DNA of 50,026 bases from Gammaproteobacteria bacterium (GTDB lineage Bacteria > Pseudomonadota > Gammaproteobacteria > Steroidobacterales > Steroidobacteraceae). Location of the stretch: positions 1-50,026 of the forward strand of contig PKXS01000021.1 of NCBI GenBank assembly GCA_003132425.1, given 5' to 3'. Below the pieces are notes generated by a model that did not search any database, was not told the origin of the DNA, and saw only the letters and a program-made list of their open reading frames with translations. The position numbers and the translations under genes are program-made. Shown one piece after another: positions 17,098 to 26,045 of this stretch. Each line of letters opens with the position of its first letter. The stretch's first letter is position 1.

Positions 17098-18360
17098 CTA
17101 CAGTTGCGATTTGATCGGAATCAGCACGACCTCGGCCATTTTTTGCGTCCAAGGTCGATTCTTCCAGTTCTTCAACGAGTAGGGCACCGATAGACGCAGA
17201 TCCTGTTCAAAGATAGCGGTCATCTGAAGCGCAAACGGTGCGTCATACACATTTAGGCTGGCTTCCTCGTTAAGCTCGAACGAACGTGTGTCGAAGTTAG
17301 TCGATCCCACCGATACCATGGATTGGTCGAAAATCAACATCTTGCAGTGAAGCATGGTGGGTTCGTACTCGTAGATCTCCACGCCACTAGCGAGAAGCGG
17401 ACCCCACCCGCGTTTAGAGGCGACGCGCACCGTTTCGGAATCCAAATGTTTGTCCGCTAATAGAACGCGGATCCGCACGCCGCGCGCACGCGCTCTGATG
17501 AGCTCAGCGCTCATGAGCGTGTCGGGAATGAAGTAGGCCGCCTCGATGTCGATCGATTGCTCGGCTGCCGTGATCGCGATCAGATACATAAGGCGCATGC
17601 TTGCACTGCCGCCTGCAGGGGAGCTCATGAACAGGTGCATATCTTGCTCGCCAATGGCAGTCAGTGCCGGAAAATAGGCGTCTCCGTGCAGGACTCTCCC
17701 CGTGTTTTTTATCCAATTGTCTAGGAAAGCCGCCTGCATTTGCGCGACCACGAGTCCTCGAACGCAAAAATGCATATCCCGCCAGTGTTTCGGATCCTGC
17801 GCGCGACCTGTCCATTGATCGGCAATGCCGACTCCCCCAGTGAAGCCAACCGTACCGTCCACGACCATGATTTTTCGATGCGTTCGGTTGTTCATTTTGC
17901 CGAGACTGTACCAACGCAGCGGGTGGAAACGTTCTACTTCGATGCCCGCGCTTCTCATCTCGTCCACGAGTCCGTGGAGCATCTTTTTGCTGCCCAGCCA
18001 ATCGAGCATGACATGCACTTTGATTCCTGCCCGTGCGCGCTCCATTAGTGCTTTTGCAAACTTCTCGCCGATGATGCCCGACCAATAAATGTAGGTTTCA
18101 AACGTAATGGTGCGCTGCGCCCCATTAATGGCCGCCAGCATTGCGGGAAATATGTCGTCCCCGTTTTGGAGTGCCCAGATCCGGTTGCCCGACACAATGG
18201 CAGGGCCCAACAAGGCGCCCATCTCTCGCTTAAGCGGCGGATCCGCAATGCTGTAACGATGGTCCACACGGTGGCTCACCTTGCGCTCTGGGGTATGAAA
18301 ATTTATCGCTAATATCACGGCAACTAGCGTGAGCAGCATCGTTAGCGCAATCGTCCACAT
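17098..18360 (-). CDS. Phospholipase D-family enzyme, cardiolipin synthase-like
   Basis: The 420-residue protein has one N-terminal membrane helix and two PLD half-domains. The two HKD motifs are visible as HRKIMVVDG with G-x-NIAD-like context (GGVGIADQWTG) and HCKMLIFDQ with GSTNFDTRS. This two-motif layout fits bacterial cardiolipin synthases of the ClsB/ClsC type, which condense phosphatidyl groups at the inner membrane. The chosen ATG at 18360 is preceded by GGGGAG at a good distance and begins directly with the helix; upstream in-frame starts at 18387 and 18408 lack such a site. It converges on the PerM-like gene with about 50 bases between stops. Confidence 0.88.
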   Translation of the reverse strand: MWTIALTMLLTLVAVILAINFHTPERKVSHRVDHRYSIADPPLKREMGALLGPAIVSGNRIWALQNGDDIFPAMLAAINGAQRTITFETYIYWSGIIGEKFAKALMERARAGIKVHVMLDWLGSKKMLHGLVDEMRSAGIEVERFHPLRWYSLGKMNNRTHRKIMVVDGTVGFTGGVGIADQWTGRAQDPKHWRDMHFCVRGLVVAQMQAAFLDNWIKNTGRVLHGDAYFPALTAIGEQDMHLFMSSPAGGSASMRLMYLIAITAAEQSIDIEAAYFIPDTLMSAELIRARARGVRIRVLLADKHLDSETVRVASKRGWGPLLASGVEIYEYEPTMLHCKMLIFDQSMVSVGSTNFDTRSFELNEEASLNVYDAPFALQMTAIFEQDLRLSVPYSLKNWKNRPWTQKMAEVVLIPIKSQL

Positions 18361-19184
18361 TGGCACTCCCCGTACAATGCGCACCATGATGAGACACTGC
18401 GTTGACACCGCCGTAAGCGCTGCCTATTCGCGCACAATGTTACAGATAATACTCCGGTGCCGATGCTGGTTGCGTCCGTTCACCTAGTGTCGACGCCCCA
18501 TACTCCGACCGCGGCTTGCATGTCCATATCTTTTCATTGAACAGTCTTGCGGAAATAGTGGCCGGATTCGACAGATATAACGTACTAAAGAGGCGCCCGT
18601 CGCGCAGCATAAAAGCGGTGGGGCCGATCTGAGCATGTAAATCGTCGACTAATTCCAAGCAGACAGGCGTCACCGATGGCGGATCAAGCGGAGGCGCTCG
18701 AAATTTGTTTTGCTAGTGTGCGATGCCGTACAGACGCCGTGTTGAGGACTTGGATAAAAGTCGTTTGGTTAACCCCAACCCTCCTTACGCGGCAATGAGT
18801 CGGCCGCGTTTTTTTTGGCGGTCGACCACAACACCACCATCGACGCGACTCCCAGCGCGCTCGCAATTCAACGACGCTGATCCCGGCTGGGCAGCGTTAA
18901 ATGTACCAAATTGGTTCCCTATCCTCGGTGGTATAGAGCTATCGGACGCACAACGCCGTTGGCCTCAACCCAACGCCTTTCCGAGCCACGATAGCGATGG
19001 CCGTAGGACTGAATGGACATGTAAAGCGCGCCATGTCCTACAGGAAAGCTTCCTTGAACGTGAGACCGTATGTTGGGCACCGCCGGAGGGGGGAATAAGT
19101 CCTGTGATTCAGGGATCGACATTAACGCGAACGTATGGTGTTGACGGACCGCGCCTTGGTCTGGCGCGTGCATTTGCGAAGCAA
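18361..19184. other. 824-base stretch without a convincing gene
   Basis: This gap separates the divergently transcribed cardiolipin-synthase-like and Crp/Fnr-type genes. It should hold both promoters. TTGACA at 18402-18407 followed 17 bases later by TATTCG at 18425 is a fair sigma-70-like match on the plus strand. A minus-strand frame at 18440-18673 (77 codons, GTG start) shows no family I recognise. The frame that continues upstream from the regulator gene has an unusual residue mix and looks non-coding. A pair of overlapping inverted repeats lies at 19003-19041 and is listed separately. The length is notable in a window this compact; it may contain decayed genes or an unrecognised RNA. Confidence 0.5.
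19003..19041. repeat. Two competing inverted repeats upstream of the Crp/Fnr-type gene
   Basis: GTAGGAC (19003-19009) pairs with GTCCTAC (19035-19041), and GGACATG (19015-19021) pairs with CATGTCC (19032-19038). The right-hand arms overlap, so only one of the two hairpins could form at a time in RNA. The element is about 145 bases upstream of the regulator start. It could be a leader switch or a binding site; both are guesses. Confidence 0.35.
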
Positions 19185-19880
19185 ATGGAAAATGGGCTGC
19201 TGGCGGCCCTTCCGCTTGCATTTGAGCGTTGGGTGTCCCATTTGGAACGGGTGGTGTTTAAATTCGGCGAGGTGTTGTGGGAGTCCGATAGCCTACTCAC
19301 GCACGTCTACTTTCCCACGAGCGCGATAATCTCGCTGTGCTACCGGGTGAACAACGGCTCCTCCGCCGAGGTGGCTCTGGTCGGCAGCGAAGGAATGGTC
19401 GGTGTAGCGGTGGCTATGGGGAGTGGACGCACGTGGAATCGGGCCGTGGTGCAAAGCGCCGGCGAGGGCTTTAGGCTTAATTCCGGAGTGGTGAAAGATG
19501 AGTTCTCCCGAGGAGGTCCCGTTTTGAACCTCTTGTTGCGCCACACTCAGGCATTGATCACGCAGATTACGCAGACGGCGGTCTGCAATCGCCTCCATTG
19601 CCTTGACCAACAATTTTGCCGACGCCTACTCGCGAGTTTGGATCGGTTGTCAGGCGATGAACTCATCATGACCCATGACCTGATCGCTAGTATCTTGGGG
19701 GTGCGGCGCGAAGGGGTGACGCAAGCTGCAATTAAGTTGCAGAAGGCCGGCATAATCCACTATTCGCGCGGCCACATCACGGTACTCGATCGTGCTGGAC
19801 TGGAAGCGGCAAGTTGCGAATGCTATTCAGTGGTCAAGCGCGAATATGACCGGTTGCTTGCCGCTCGATCGCATTTGTGA
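19185..19880 (+). CDS. Crp/Fnr-family transcriptional regulator
   Basis: The 231-residue protein has an N-terminal cyclic-nucleotide-binding-like barrel (FKFGEVLWESDSLLTHVYFP, then EVALVGSEGMVG) and a C-terminal winged helix (THDLIASILGVRREGVTQAAIKLQKAGII). The four-cysteine Fe-S pattern of FNR is absent and the cAMP-contact Arg-Ser pair of CRP is not seen, so the ligand is unknown. The start at ATG 19185 gives the usual ENGLLAALP beginning of this subfamily; the frame is open for 460 bases upstream but that part does not look like protein. It may regulate its stress-type neighbours, which is inferred from position. Confidence 0.85.
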   Translation: MENGLLAALPLAFERWVSHLERVVFKFGEVLWESDSLLTHVYFPTSAIISLCYRVNNGSSAEVALVGSEGMVGVAVAMGSGRTWNRAVVQSAGEGFRLNSGVVKDEFSRGGPVLNLLLRHTQALITQITQTAVCNRLHCLDQQFCRRLLASLDRLSGDELIMTHDLIASILGVRREGVTQAAIKLQKAGIIHYSRGHITVLDRAGLEAASCECYSVVKREYDRLLAARSHL

Positions 19881-19928
19881 GCGCAAGTATGAAGTTCTCG
19901 GCGAACCCCGGAAACCAAGGAGGGCGGC

Positions 19929-20030
19929 ATGCGTAGGGGCGGCGTAGCATTTGCCCGGGTCATCGGCATACCGAACCCGAGCGGATTTAACTCGAGTGTT
20001 CTATGCGCGTCTTCGGCCGTGCATCAATAA
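19929..20030 (+). CDS. Possible 33-codon small ORF with a strong ribosome-binding site
   Basis: AAGGAGGG at 19917-19924 lies 4 bases before ATG 19929, the strongest Shine-Dalgarno in this region, and opens a frame ending in TAA at 20028-20030. The peptide is not hydrophobic overall and matches nothing I know. Its last 30 bases overlap the 3' end of the DUF1328 gene on the other strand. It begins 48 bases after the regulator stop. Translation is suggested only by the ribosome site, so confidence is low. Confidence 0.3.
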   Translation: MRRGGVAFARVIGIPNPSGFNSSVLCASSAVHQ

Positions 20031-20165
20031 CGAAACGACGGCACATATTAGAAAAACGACAAACAGAATCTTGGCGATTCCGGCGGCGCCCGCAGCGATG
20101 CCGCCAAACCCGAACACAGCGGCTATCAACGCTATGATAAAAAACACGACTGCGTAGTGCAGCAT
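20001..20165 (-). CDS. DUF1328-family small membrane protein
   Basis: The 54-residue protein begins MLHYAVVF and has two hydrophobic helices separated by a glycine-alanine turn ([15 protein letters not shown]), the hallmark of DUF1328 (YtjA-like) proteins. Members are small inner-membrane proteins, often in stress-induced gene sets; the function is unknown. The ATG at 20165 follows AGGGGA; an in-frame upstream GTG/ATG would add eight polar residues and is less likely. It sits 155 bases downstream of the DUF2252 gene on the same strand, with room for its own promoter. Confidence 0.85.
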   Translation of the reverse strand: MLHYAVVFFIIALIAAVFGFGGIAAGAAGIAKILFVVFLICAVVSLLMHGRRRA

Positions 20166-20320
20166 GCGAGTCCCCTTTGTGTGTACCAACCGCAGGCAAC
20201 ATGCTTTATTGCAGGTTTTCTGCTAGGGTCCGACGCTACCCGTTCCTTACCGATTATCCAATACTTGTGCACCACGTCATTGCGTCAGCGGGTGCCTACA
20301 ACCTGAGATCTCGCGCACAA

Positions 20321-21529
20321 TTACCCTAAGGCGTATAGCCGGCAATGCTCTAGATAAGCGGCTTCATGAATGGCCGCGAGCTCCACGATGCTTGTCCATA
20401 GCCAGGAGGGCGCATCAAGGCGCGTACTTCGGCGAGCGCGCAGCGAGCCGGCGAACTCCTTGCGGGTGGGCGCGTCCATTTGCCGCGCATGGGCTTTCCC
20501 CACGACTTGCGCCAAATAACGCGCCGCCTCGACCGCTTCGTCCCGCGACAATTGATCGATCTCGAGTTTAAGGTCTTGCGGCATTAGTTCACGCAATACA
20601 ATGGAGCGCCCCAGAACTTTCGTCGCCATCATGCGATCGCCGAGCGCGGGAGCGAGCTGCTTGGCTCCCTCAACGACCCGTTTGCCATTATCCCGTGGCA
20701 TGACGGCATCGCGGGCACGTGGTGCCGCGGCAGGAGACGCCTCTTTGATGTCGATCAAACAAAATTCATCTGTCTTGGCGTTTCCACCGCTGACATTGAG
20801 CAGCACCGCAAAGCGAAGGCGTCCGAGAGAACTGCAACCCTTCATCCAATAGGCGGCGTCCAGTACGTCGATACGTGAGTCGTTGGCTCTCGATTTGAGG
20901 GAGGCGACCAAGCGCCGCACTCCCTCTTCGTCAAATAGCCCTTTAATTGCTGCAGATTCCTGTTTCGACAGCGGCCAGAAACGCTCGCCGCGCGGAATAT
21001 TGGGCTTCAGATCCTTCAATCGCTCGCGCGCCAGATGCTTCCAGGTACGCGACATCGCGCGTCGCATGACGATTCGAACGCACTCCGGCTTATCGCTCTC
21101 AATCATTCGCTTGGCGGAGACCGGCTTCAACGCTCGCCGATAGCCGATCATCATTTGCTCCAGCATGTGAGCCGTCGTGACCCCGGGAAGGTTCGACCCA
21201 CGTGCGGCGGATGCTAGTGAGAGTGCGAGACGAATCAAGTCGTGATTGGGATTGCCGATCACGGTCTGGTCGAGATCGCGAATTTGCACATGGATTTTGC
21301 CTTGTGCGTCCGCGATCGGGCCAAGGTTGCCTGCGTGGCAATCGCCGCAGATCCACACGGACGGACCATTGGGCACGGCACGTGCCCCACGCTCCTCGAG
21401 CCATTTGTAGAACTGAACGGTGCTGCCGCGAACATAAGCGTGCGCGGAACTCGCCATCTTCAATGTGCGCCGATCTGCAAGAATGGACTTGCGGTTGCTG
21501 GGGCGTGCGAAGGCTACTGTCGACTTCAT
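20321..21529 (-). CDS. DUF2252-family protein
   Basis: The 402-residue protein has the DUF2252 features SSAHAYVRGST near the N-terminus, WICGDCHAGNLGP and VQIRDLDQTVIGNPNHDLIRLALSLA, which resemble the catalytic-loop and metal-binding segments of kinase-like folds. The C-terminal part has YLAQVVGKAHARQM and an EAAYLEHC end. The family is uncharacterised; a kinase-like or aminoglycoside-phosphotransferase-like fold has been suggested. The start is uncertain: ATG 21529 gives the shortest complete protein, ATG 21598 adds 23 residues, and the frame is open past 21900 into the opposite-strand PerM-like gene. Confidence 0.82.
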   Translation of the reverse strand: MKSTVAFARPSNRKSILADRRTLKMASSAHAYVRGSTVQFYKWLEERGARAVPNGPSVWICGDCHAGNLGPIADAQGKIHVQIRDLDQTVIGNPNHDLIRLALSLASAARGSNLPGVTTAHMLEQMMIGYRRALKPVSAKRMIESDKPECVRIVMRRAMSRTWKHLARERLKDLKPNIPRGERFWPLSKQESAAIKGLFDEEGVRRLVASLKSRANDSRIDVLDAAYWMKGCSSLGRLRFAVLLNVSGGNAKTDEFCLIDIKEASPAAAPRARDAVMPRDNGKRVVEGAKQLAPALGDRMMATKVLGRSIVLRELMPQDLKLEIDQLSRDEAVEAARYLAQVVGKAHARQMDAPTRKEFAGSLRARRSTRLDAPSWLWTSIVELAAIHEAAYLEHCRLYALG

Positions 21530-21680
21530 TAAAATGCCCGTCGCCAAACCGACATAGTAGCTCGGCGAGCGACAACCACGGGGCTTTATCTGTGGCATAT
21601 TGCGAACTGACTGGAAAGAAGTTGCTCCGACAGCAACCGCGCCGCGGTAGTGAAACTCGATTGAGGGGGTGCAGCAAATA

Positions 21681-22826
21681 ATGAATTCAAGGCAACCGAT
21701 AGCCGAATCGGGTGAGCCGGCCGCGCGTTCGCGGCCGGTCACTGCGGGAAAAGTGATTCTCTTCGGGGCGCTTGGCTTGCTGCTCTTCGTCGCGCACGCG
21801 GCATTCATCCCGGTGGCCTTAGCAATGCTGTTTGCGCTGGTGCTGTCGGGTCCTGTGGAGGCTTTGCACAAATACCGCTTTCCTCGAGGCCTGAGCGCAG
21901 GTCTGATACTGGTGTTGGTGCTGGGCGCGATGACAGGGGTCGCCAACCTCATGTGGACACCGACTCAAGAATGGTTCGCCAAAGCGCCGCAAACACTGAC
22001 AACCATCAAACAAAAAGTCAGGCCCATTACGCGCTTCATGGTTCACCTCGATGACGTGCGCAGGAACGCAGACTCCATAGGCGCGCCCGGCCACTCAGCC
22101 CCGACAGATGCGCCGACTGCCATAGTATTCGGGGAAAGCGCGCCGACGTTGATCTTAGGTGCGACGGCGCCCGCACTGGCGGGGGTTCTGACCTTTGTGA
22201 TCGTCACGCTGTTTCTGCTCGCCGGCGGCCCACCGATGCTCGCCAGAATGACGGCAGCATTCTTCGACAACCTGCACGCATCGCGCGTTCTGTACGTCAT
22301 CGAGAAGGTTAGAGCGGAGGTCGGGAGGTTCTACGTAGCCACCACATTGATCAATGTCGGACTGGGGCTGGCGACGGCGGGAAGCATGATGGCGTGGGGA
22401 ATGCCAACGCCCTTTCTGTGGGGCGCTGTCGCCGCGATCCTTAATTACATCCCCTACGCAGGTCCCGCAACGACACTTACCGTAGTAACGCTGGTAGCCG
22501 TTGTGTCCTTTAACACGCTGGGTCACGTCTTGGGCGTCGCGGGCACGTACGTAGTGCTGGCGGCCATTGAAGGACAGCTCGTGCAGCCGCTTCTGGTGGG
22601 GCGACGACTCGAAGTCAACCCGTTGCTCATCTTTCTGGCATTGTGGTTCGGGGGCCTTTTCTGGGGGATTGCAGGCGTCATTCTCGCCACTCCGTCTCTA
22701 GTCGCGCTCAAAGTGATCGCGGAAAACGCCAAGAGCGGCAACGCGATGATGGAGTTTCTGGGACCCAACGACCAGACCTCCGACCGAGACAAAAGGCTGC
22801 GCCGGTTCGTGCGAAATATCGAGTAG
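21681..22826 (+). CDS. AI-2E/PerM-family membrane transporter (second copy)
   Basis: The 381-residue multi-helix protein has the same architecture as the protein at 15944: an N-terminal helix pair, a soluble segment with a WFAKAPQTL stretch, a long LLAGGPPMLARM segment, WGMPTPFLWG, NYIPYAGP and EGQLVQPLLVGRRLEVNP. The copies are clearly diverged, so this is not a recent tandem duplication. The start ATG 21681 follows GAGGGGG; a GTG at 21669 is also in frame. The start region overlaps open frame from the DUF2252 gene on the other strand, so those two genes are divergent with little promoter space. Confidence 0.88.
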   Translation: MNSRQPIAESGEPAARSRPVTAGKVILFGALGLLLFVAHAAFIPVALAMLFALVLSGPVEALHKYRFPRGLSAGLILVLVLGAMTGVANLMWTPTQEWFAKAPQTLTTIKQKVRPITRFMVHLDDVRRNADSIGAPGHSAPTDAPTAIVFGESAPTLILGATAPALAGVLTFVIVTLFLLAGGPPMLARMTAAFFDNLHASRVLYVIEKVRAEVGRFYVATTLINVGLGLATAGSMMAWGMPTPFLWGAVAAILNYIPYAGPATTLTVVTLVAVVSFNTLGHVLGVAGTYVVLAAIEGQLVQPLLVGRRLEVNPLLIFLALWFGGLFWGIAGVILATPSLVALKVIAENAKSGNAMMEFLGPNDQTSDRDKRLRRFVRNIE

Positions 22827-22844
22827 CGGCTCGCTTTTCAACGG

Positions 22845-24071
22845 CTACGTGGCCGCTTCGAGCGAGCGCACATGCTCCGGCCGCACGCCGACGCCTACGA
22901 TCTGGGCGGGCCAGCGCTGCAGCCATGGAGTGCGGTCGAGCAACTTCATGACCCAAGGTACTTTCAAGGTGCGGTTCTCACCTGAAAGGATTGGCGGGAA
23001 CAGGCGATTCTGGATGGTGACCTGCATACGCTGAATGACCTTCGTCGGAAATAGCCTGCGCTCTCGTATGCGATCGAGGTCGCGGTCCCGCAGGGTTCCG
23101 GCCTTGAGTTTCGCGGCGAGAATATTGGCGGTCGCCACCGCGTCCTGGACCGCCAGATTGATCCCGACCCCGCCCACCGGGGACATGGCGTGCGCGGCAT
23201 CGCCGATGCAGAGCAATCCAGGCTTGGACCACGTGGTGAGACGATCGATGGACACGCTCAACAGTTTCACGTCGTCGAAGGATTTCAGCTCGTCGACTCG
23301 GTCCGACAGGAACTTAGCGGCGTCCACCACCGCGCGCTTGAATGCCTCGAGTCCGCTGGCGTGCACGCGCTCGATGCCGCCCTTACTGATGACATAGGCG
23401 CACTGCCAATAATCGGTCCGATTGATGGTCACCAACATCTTATCGCGTCCCAAATGACCCAGAACCTGCTCGGGGTCACCCGGCTTCTTGGACAGGCGGA
23501 ACCACAGCACGTCGATCGGTGCGCCCACGTCCTCCACCGCAAACGCCGCCGCCTCGCGAACGGTGGATGTTCGGCCGTCGCAGCCGACGACGAGATCGGC
23601 ATGAATTTCGAGCGGCCCATCCAGCGTTGTCGCCTGCAACCCCATGACCCGGCCCTCAGTCTCCAAGAGACTGGTCATTTGCGTTGATCTCATGAGCTTC
23701 AGTGTGGGAAAGCGGCGACCCTTCTCCATCATGAAATTGAGGAAATCCCATTGCGGCATCACGGCGATAAAATGGCAGGTCGTGGGCACCCGCGAGAAGT
23801 CTGCGATCTGGAAGCAGCGGTCTTCGATCTCGATGGACAGGGCGCGAAGCTCCGAGTGCGGCTGCTTCAGGAAATCATCCAGTAGCCCCAACTCTTGCAT
23901 GATCTGGAGGGTGGAGGGATGCACCGTGTCACCGCGAAAATCACGGAGGAAGTCCGCGTGCTTTTCCAGCACGAGCGTATCCACGCCCGCTCGCCCGAGC
24001 AGATAACCGAGCATCATCCCCGCGGGGCCACCGCCGACGATGCAGCATTGAACTTTCAGGTTTTGAGTCAT
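22845..24071 (-). CDS. FAD-dependent aromatic-ring-type monooxygenase
   Basis: The 408-residue PheA/TfdB-type flavoprotein has the N-terminal GGGPAGM dinucleotide motif, a conserved DG motif in VVGCDGRTS, and the FAD-ribityl GD motif in CIGDAAHAMSPVGGVGINLA. Enzymes of this class use NAD(P)H and O2 to hydroxylate phenolic or quinone-like compounds. The start ATG lies one base beyond the stop of the dehydrogenase gene upstream, so the two are probably co-translated. The substrate is unknown. It is the last gene of the minus-strand set. Confidence 0.87.
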   Translation of the reverse strand: MTQNLKVQCCIVGGGPAGMMLGYLLGRAGVDTLVLEKHADFLRDFRGDTVHPSTLQIMQELGLLDDFLKQPHSELRALSIEIEDRCFQIADFSRVPTTCHFIAVMPQWDFLNFMMEKGRRFPTLKLMRSTQMTSLLETEGRVMGLQATTLDGPLEIHADLVVGCDGRTSTVREAAAFAVEDVGAPIDVLWFRLSKKPGDPEQVLGHLGRDKMLVTINRTDYWQCAYVISKGGIERVHASGLEAFKRAVVDAAKFLSDRVDELKSFDDVKLLSVSIDRLTTWSKPGLLCIGDAAHAMSPVGGVGINLAVQDAVATANILAAKLKAGTLRDRDLDRIRERRLFPTKVIQRMQVTIQNRLFPPILSGENRTLKVPWVMKLLDRTPWLQRWPAQIVGVGVRPEHVRSLEAAT

Positions 24072-24072
24072 G

Positions 24073-24951
24073 TTACAGTCCGGCATTCTTTGCGATGCTG
24101 CGCGCAATTGCCGACCAATCGATATCCTCGCCCTCCTGGGCGATCGTTTGCAGCATATGATCGCGCAACACGCTCAGCAGCGGCATCGGCACGCGCAGCG
24201 ATTCGGCGGATTGGCCTACCAGGCGCATGTCTTTGAGGCCTAACGGTGCGGCGAAACCCGCCGGTCTGAAGCGCCCCTCGACGAGCATGGCGCCGTAATT
24301 GCGATAGATGGGAGAGTCGAAGAGCGTACCCGTCAACACTTCCAGCAGCTGTTTTTTGGCAATGCCGCCCTTTTCAGCCAGCGCCATTGCTTCCCCGAGA
24401 GCCTCGATTGCCGACAGAATCATGAAATTACCGCAGAGCTTTACTAAACTGGCGGCGGATGGCGCCTCGCCGACGTAGAACACGCGTTGGCTCATTGCTC
24501 CAAGCAGAGGGCTAGCGACCTGCAAGTCCTTGGCGTCGCCCGATGCCACCACAAAAAGCTTGGCGGCGGCGGCGGCCTCAGGCCGGCCGAAGACCGGCGC
24601 GCACAGAAAGCGCTGGCCGTGGGTACGATGATCGGCAGCGAGCTGCTCGGCAGTCGAAACGGAGATCGTGCTCATCGAGACATGCAGTGCACCCGCGCGC
24701 AGCCCCGCGAGTAAGCCGTCGTCGCCGGACAGCACATCTTGCAAGGCCGAATCGTCGGCTAGCATGCTGAAGACTATGTCGCGGCCAGCAGCGACGGCCC
24801 CAGCATTGGCCGCAAGAACCGCGCCGGCCTCGACCAAGGGGCGCGCTTTGTCCGCTGAGCGATTCCACACGGCCACGTCGTGATGGGCGCGCACCAAATT
24901 GGCCGCCATCGCGGCGCCCATGTTGCCCAGTCCGATAAATCCGATTTGCAT
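24073..24951 (-). CDS. 3-hydroxyisobutyrate dehydrogenase-family oxidoreductase
   Basis: The 292-residue protein starts with the NAD(P)-binding GFIGLGNMGAAMAANL signature of beta-hydroxyacid dehydrogenases. It has the substrate segment around HVSMSTIS, the CAPVFGRPEAA segment, and the catalytic Lys region (SLVKLCGNFMI). Members oxidise beta-hydroxyacids such as 3-hydroxyisobutyrate or reduce short aldehydes. AGGGG lies about 8 bases upstream of the ATG. It starts 14 bases after the AttH-like gene, so it may be in the same transcript although a functional link is not evident. Confidence 0.87.
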   Translation of the reverse strand: MQIGFIGLGNMGAAMAANLVRAHHDVAVWNRSADKARPLVEAGAVLAANAGAVAAGRDIVFSMLADDSALQDVLSGDDGLLAGLRAGALHVSMSTISVSTAEQLAADHRTHGQRFLCAPVFGRPEAAAAAKLFVVASGDAKDLQVASPLLGAMSQRVFYVGEAPSAASLVKLCGNFMILSAIEALGEAMALAEKGGIAKKQLLEVLTGTLFDSPIYRNYGAMLVEGRFRPAGFAAPLGLKDMRLVGQSAESLRVPMPLLSVLRDHMLQTIAQEGEDIDWSAIARSIAKNAGL

Positions 24952-24965
24952 GAGCGTACCCCTAT

Positions 24966-26045
24966 TCAGCGCAACCGAAGTGCTTCGCCATATCCCGTCA
25001 ATTCGAGATAGCCGCGGCCAACGAGACGCTGCCGATCATACGCTCGGACCGCGCCTTCCCAGTAGATGGCGCCAGTCGAGAGGCGCGTGTCATTTTCTTG
25101 ATCGTCGAGCAAGGGCACGAGATCAAACGCCCTCGGCCCTACGCGCACCTGCCATTGGACCGGATAGAGGATTCCGGTTCGCGGCGACCTCCATCGCCGG
25201 CTCGAAGTAAATGTGACATCCGCCGGTGCCAGGATTGTTACCTTGCCGTCGCTGCTTCGAAACGTCCCGCCGGCCCAGAGTGCCGCGCCCGTGGCGTCGC
25301 GCGTCCGGAAAGCCATCAGCGCGGAGCCGTCGTCCAGATTGATCCCGATCCAATCCCAACCGACGGCGCGGCTGTCAAGGTATTCACTCGACCATTCATG
25401 ATCGAGCCACGCTTCGCCGCTGACGCGATCGGTGCCGCCATTGCGTGCAATGGTACCGGCGACACGCATATGCGGGATGCTGTAGTAATAGCTCGCCGCT
25501 TCTGGAGCCGGGCCCTTGCGGCTGAATCCGCTCTCGCCGTTGAGCAGCACTTCTTGCGTCGCGTACATTTGAAGGTCGAAGGAGAAGTCCTCGGCGTCGA
25601 TCTTCGTCGAGTAATGATCGCCCTCGCGCCTGAGCGACCAGTTGTCTATCCACACATGAGTATCGCCCGTCGCGGCCTCTGCAAGGCCGAGGGCGGCACG
25701 GCGAATCCGCTGATCCTGCCATAGTCGACCGCGCTTCGGGTCGCTGATCGCGCAATGCGCCACCAGGAGCTGCCGCGGTGCAAAGGAGCTGGGATTGTCC
25801 TCGTCAATATTTGGTTTGGTACGAAAAAAGGTAACCTGAAATCCCAGCGACTCGCCGCTCTGGGTGGTCAGCCATCCGGTCACATACCACCACTCGGTGC
25901 GAAACTGCGGGTGGCTGCCGAAATCCGCCGGAAATATCAATGCATAAGCCGGAATGACCGGGGCGTAGGACGGATTCGCGGCCAGCGCCGCTACGGCAAC
26001 ACTCAACCCAGCGACGAGCGCCAGCAGCGGCCTTGCGGTGTTCAC
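24966..26045 (-). CDS. AttH/CrtC-like secreted lipocalin-fold protein
   Basis: The 359-residue precursor has a signal peptide (hydrophobic run ending AALAAN) followed by the paired lipocalin-like domains of the AttH/carotenoid-1,2-hydratase family. Landmarks are HPQFRTEWWYVTGWL, FQVTFFRT, GEAWLDHEWSS and GWDWIGINLDDGSALMAFR. Although annotated as hydratases in places, members beside a LolD/FtsX transporter are thought to be periplasmic partners of it, as in the Agrobacterium att genes. The start is a GTG overlapping the permease stop (GTGA), with GGGAAGA upstream. Its place as third gene of the transporter set supports the transporter-partner reading. Confidence 0.85.
   Translation of the reverse strand: MNTARPLLALVAGLSVAVAALAANPSYAPVIPAYALIFPADFGSHPQFRTEWWYVTGWLTTQSGESLGFQVTFFRTKPNIDEDNPSSFAPRQLLVAHCAISDPKRGRLWQDQRIRRAALGLAEAATGDTHVWIDNWSLRREGDHYSTKIDAEDFSFDLQMYATQEVLLNGESGFSRKGPAPEAASYYYSIPHMRVAGTIARNGGTDRVSGEAWLDHEWSSEYLDSRAVGWDWIGINLDDGSALMAFRTRDATGAALWAGGTFRSSDGKVTILAPADVTFTSSRRWRSPRTGILYPVQWQVRVGPRAFDLVPLLDDQENDTRLSTGAIYWEGAVRAYDRQRLVGRGYLELTGYGEALRLR

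Noticed and set aside
18440-18673. Minus-strand frame of 77 codons (GTG start) in the long gap
   Set aside because: No family or ribosome-binding site recognised; it could be real but I cannot support it.
19973-20001. Intrinsic terminator for the DUF1328 gene
   Set aside because: The GAACCCGAG / CTCGAGTGTTC pairing is imperfect and no T-run follows in the gene's direction.
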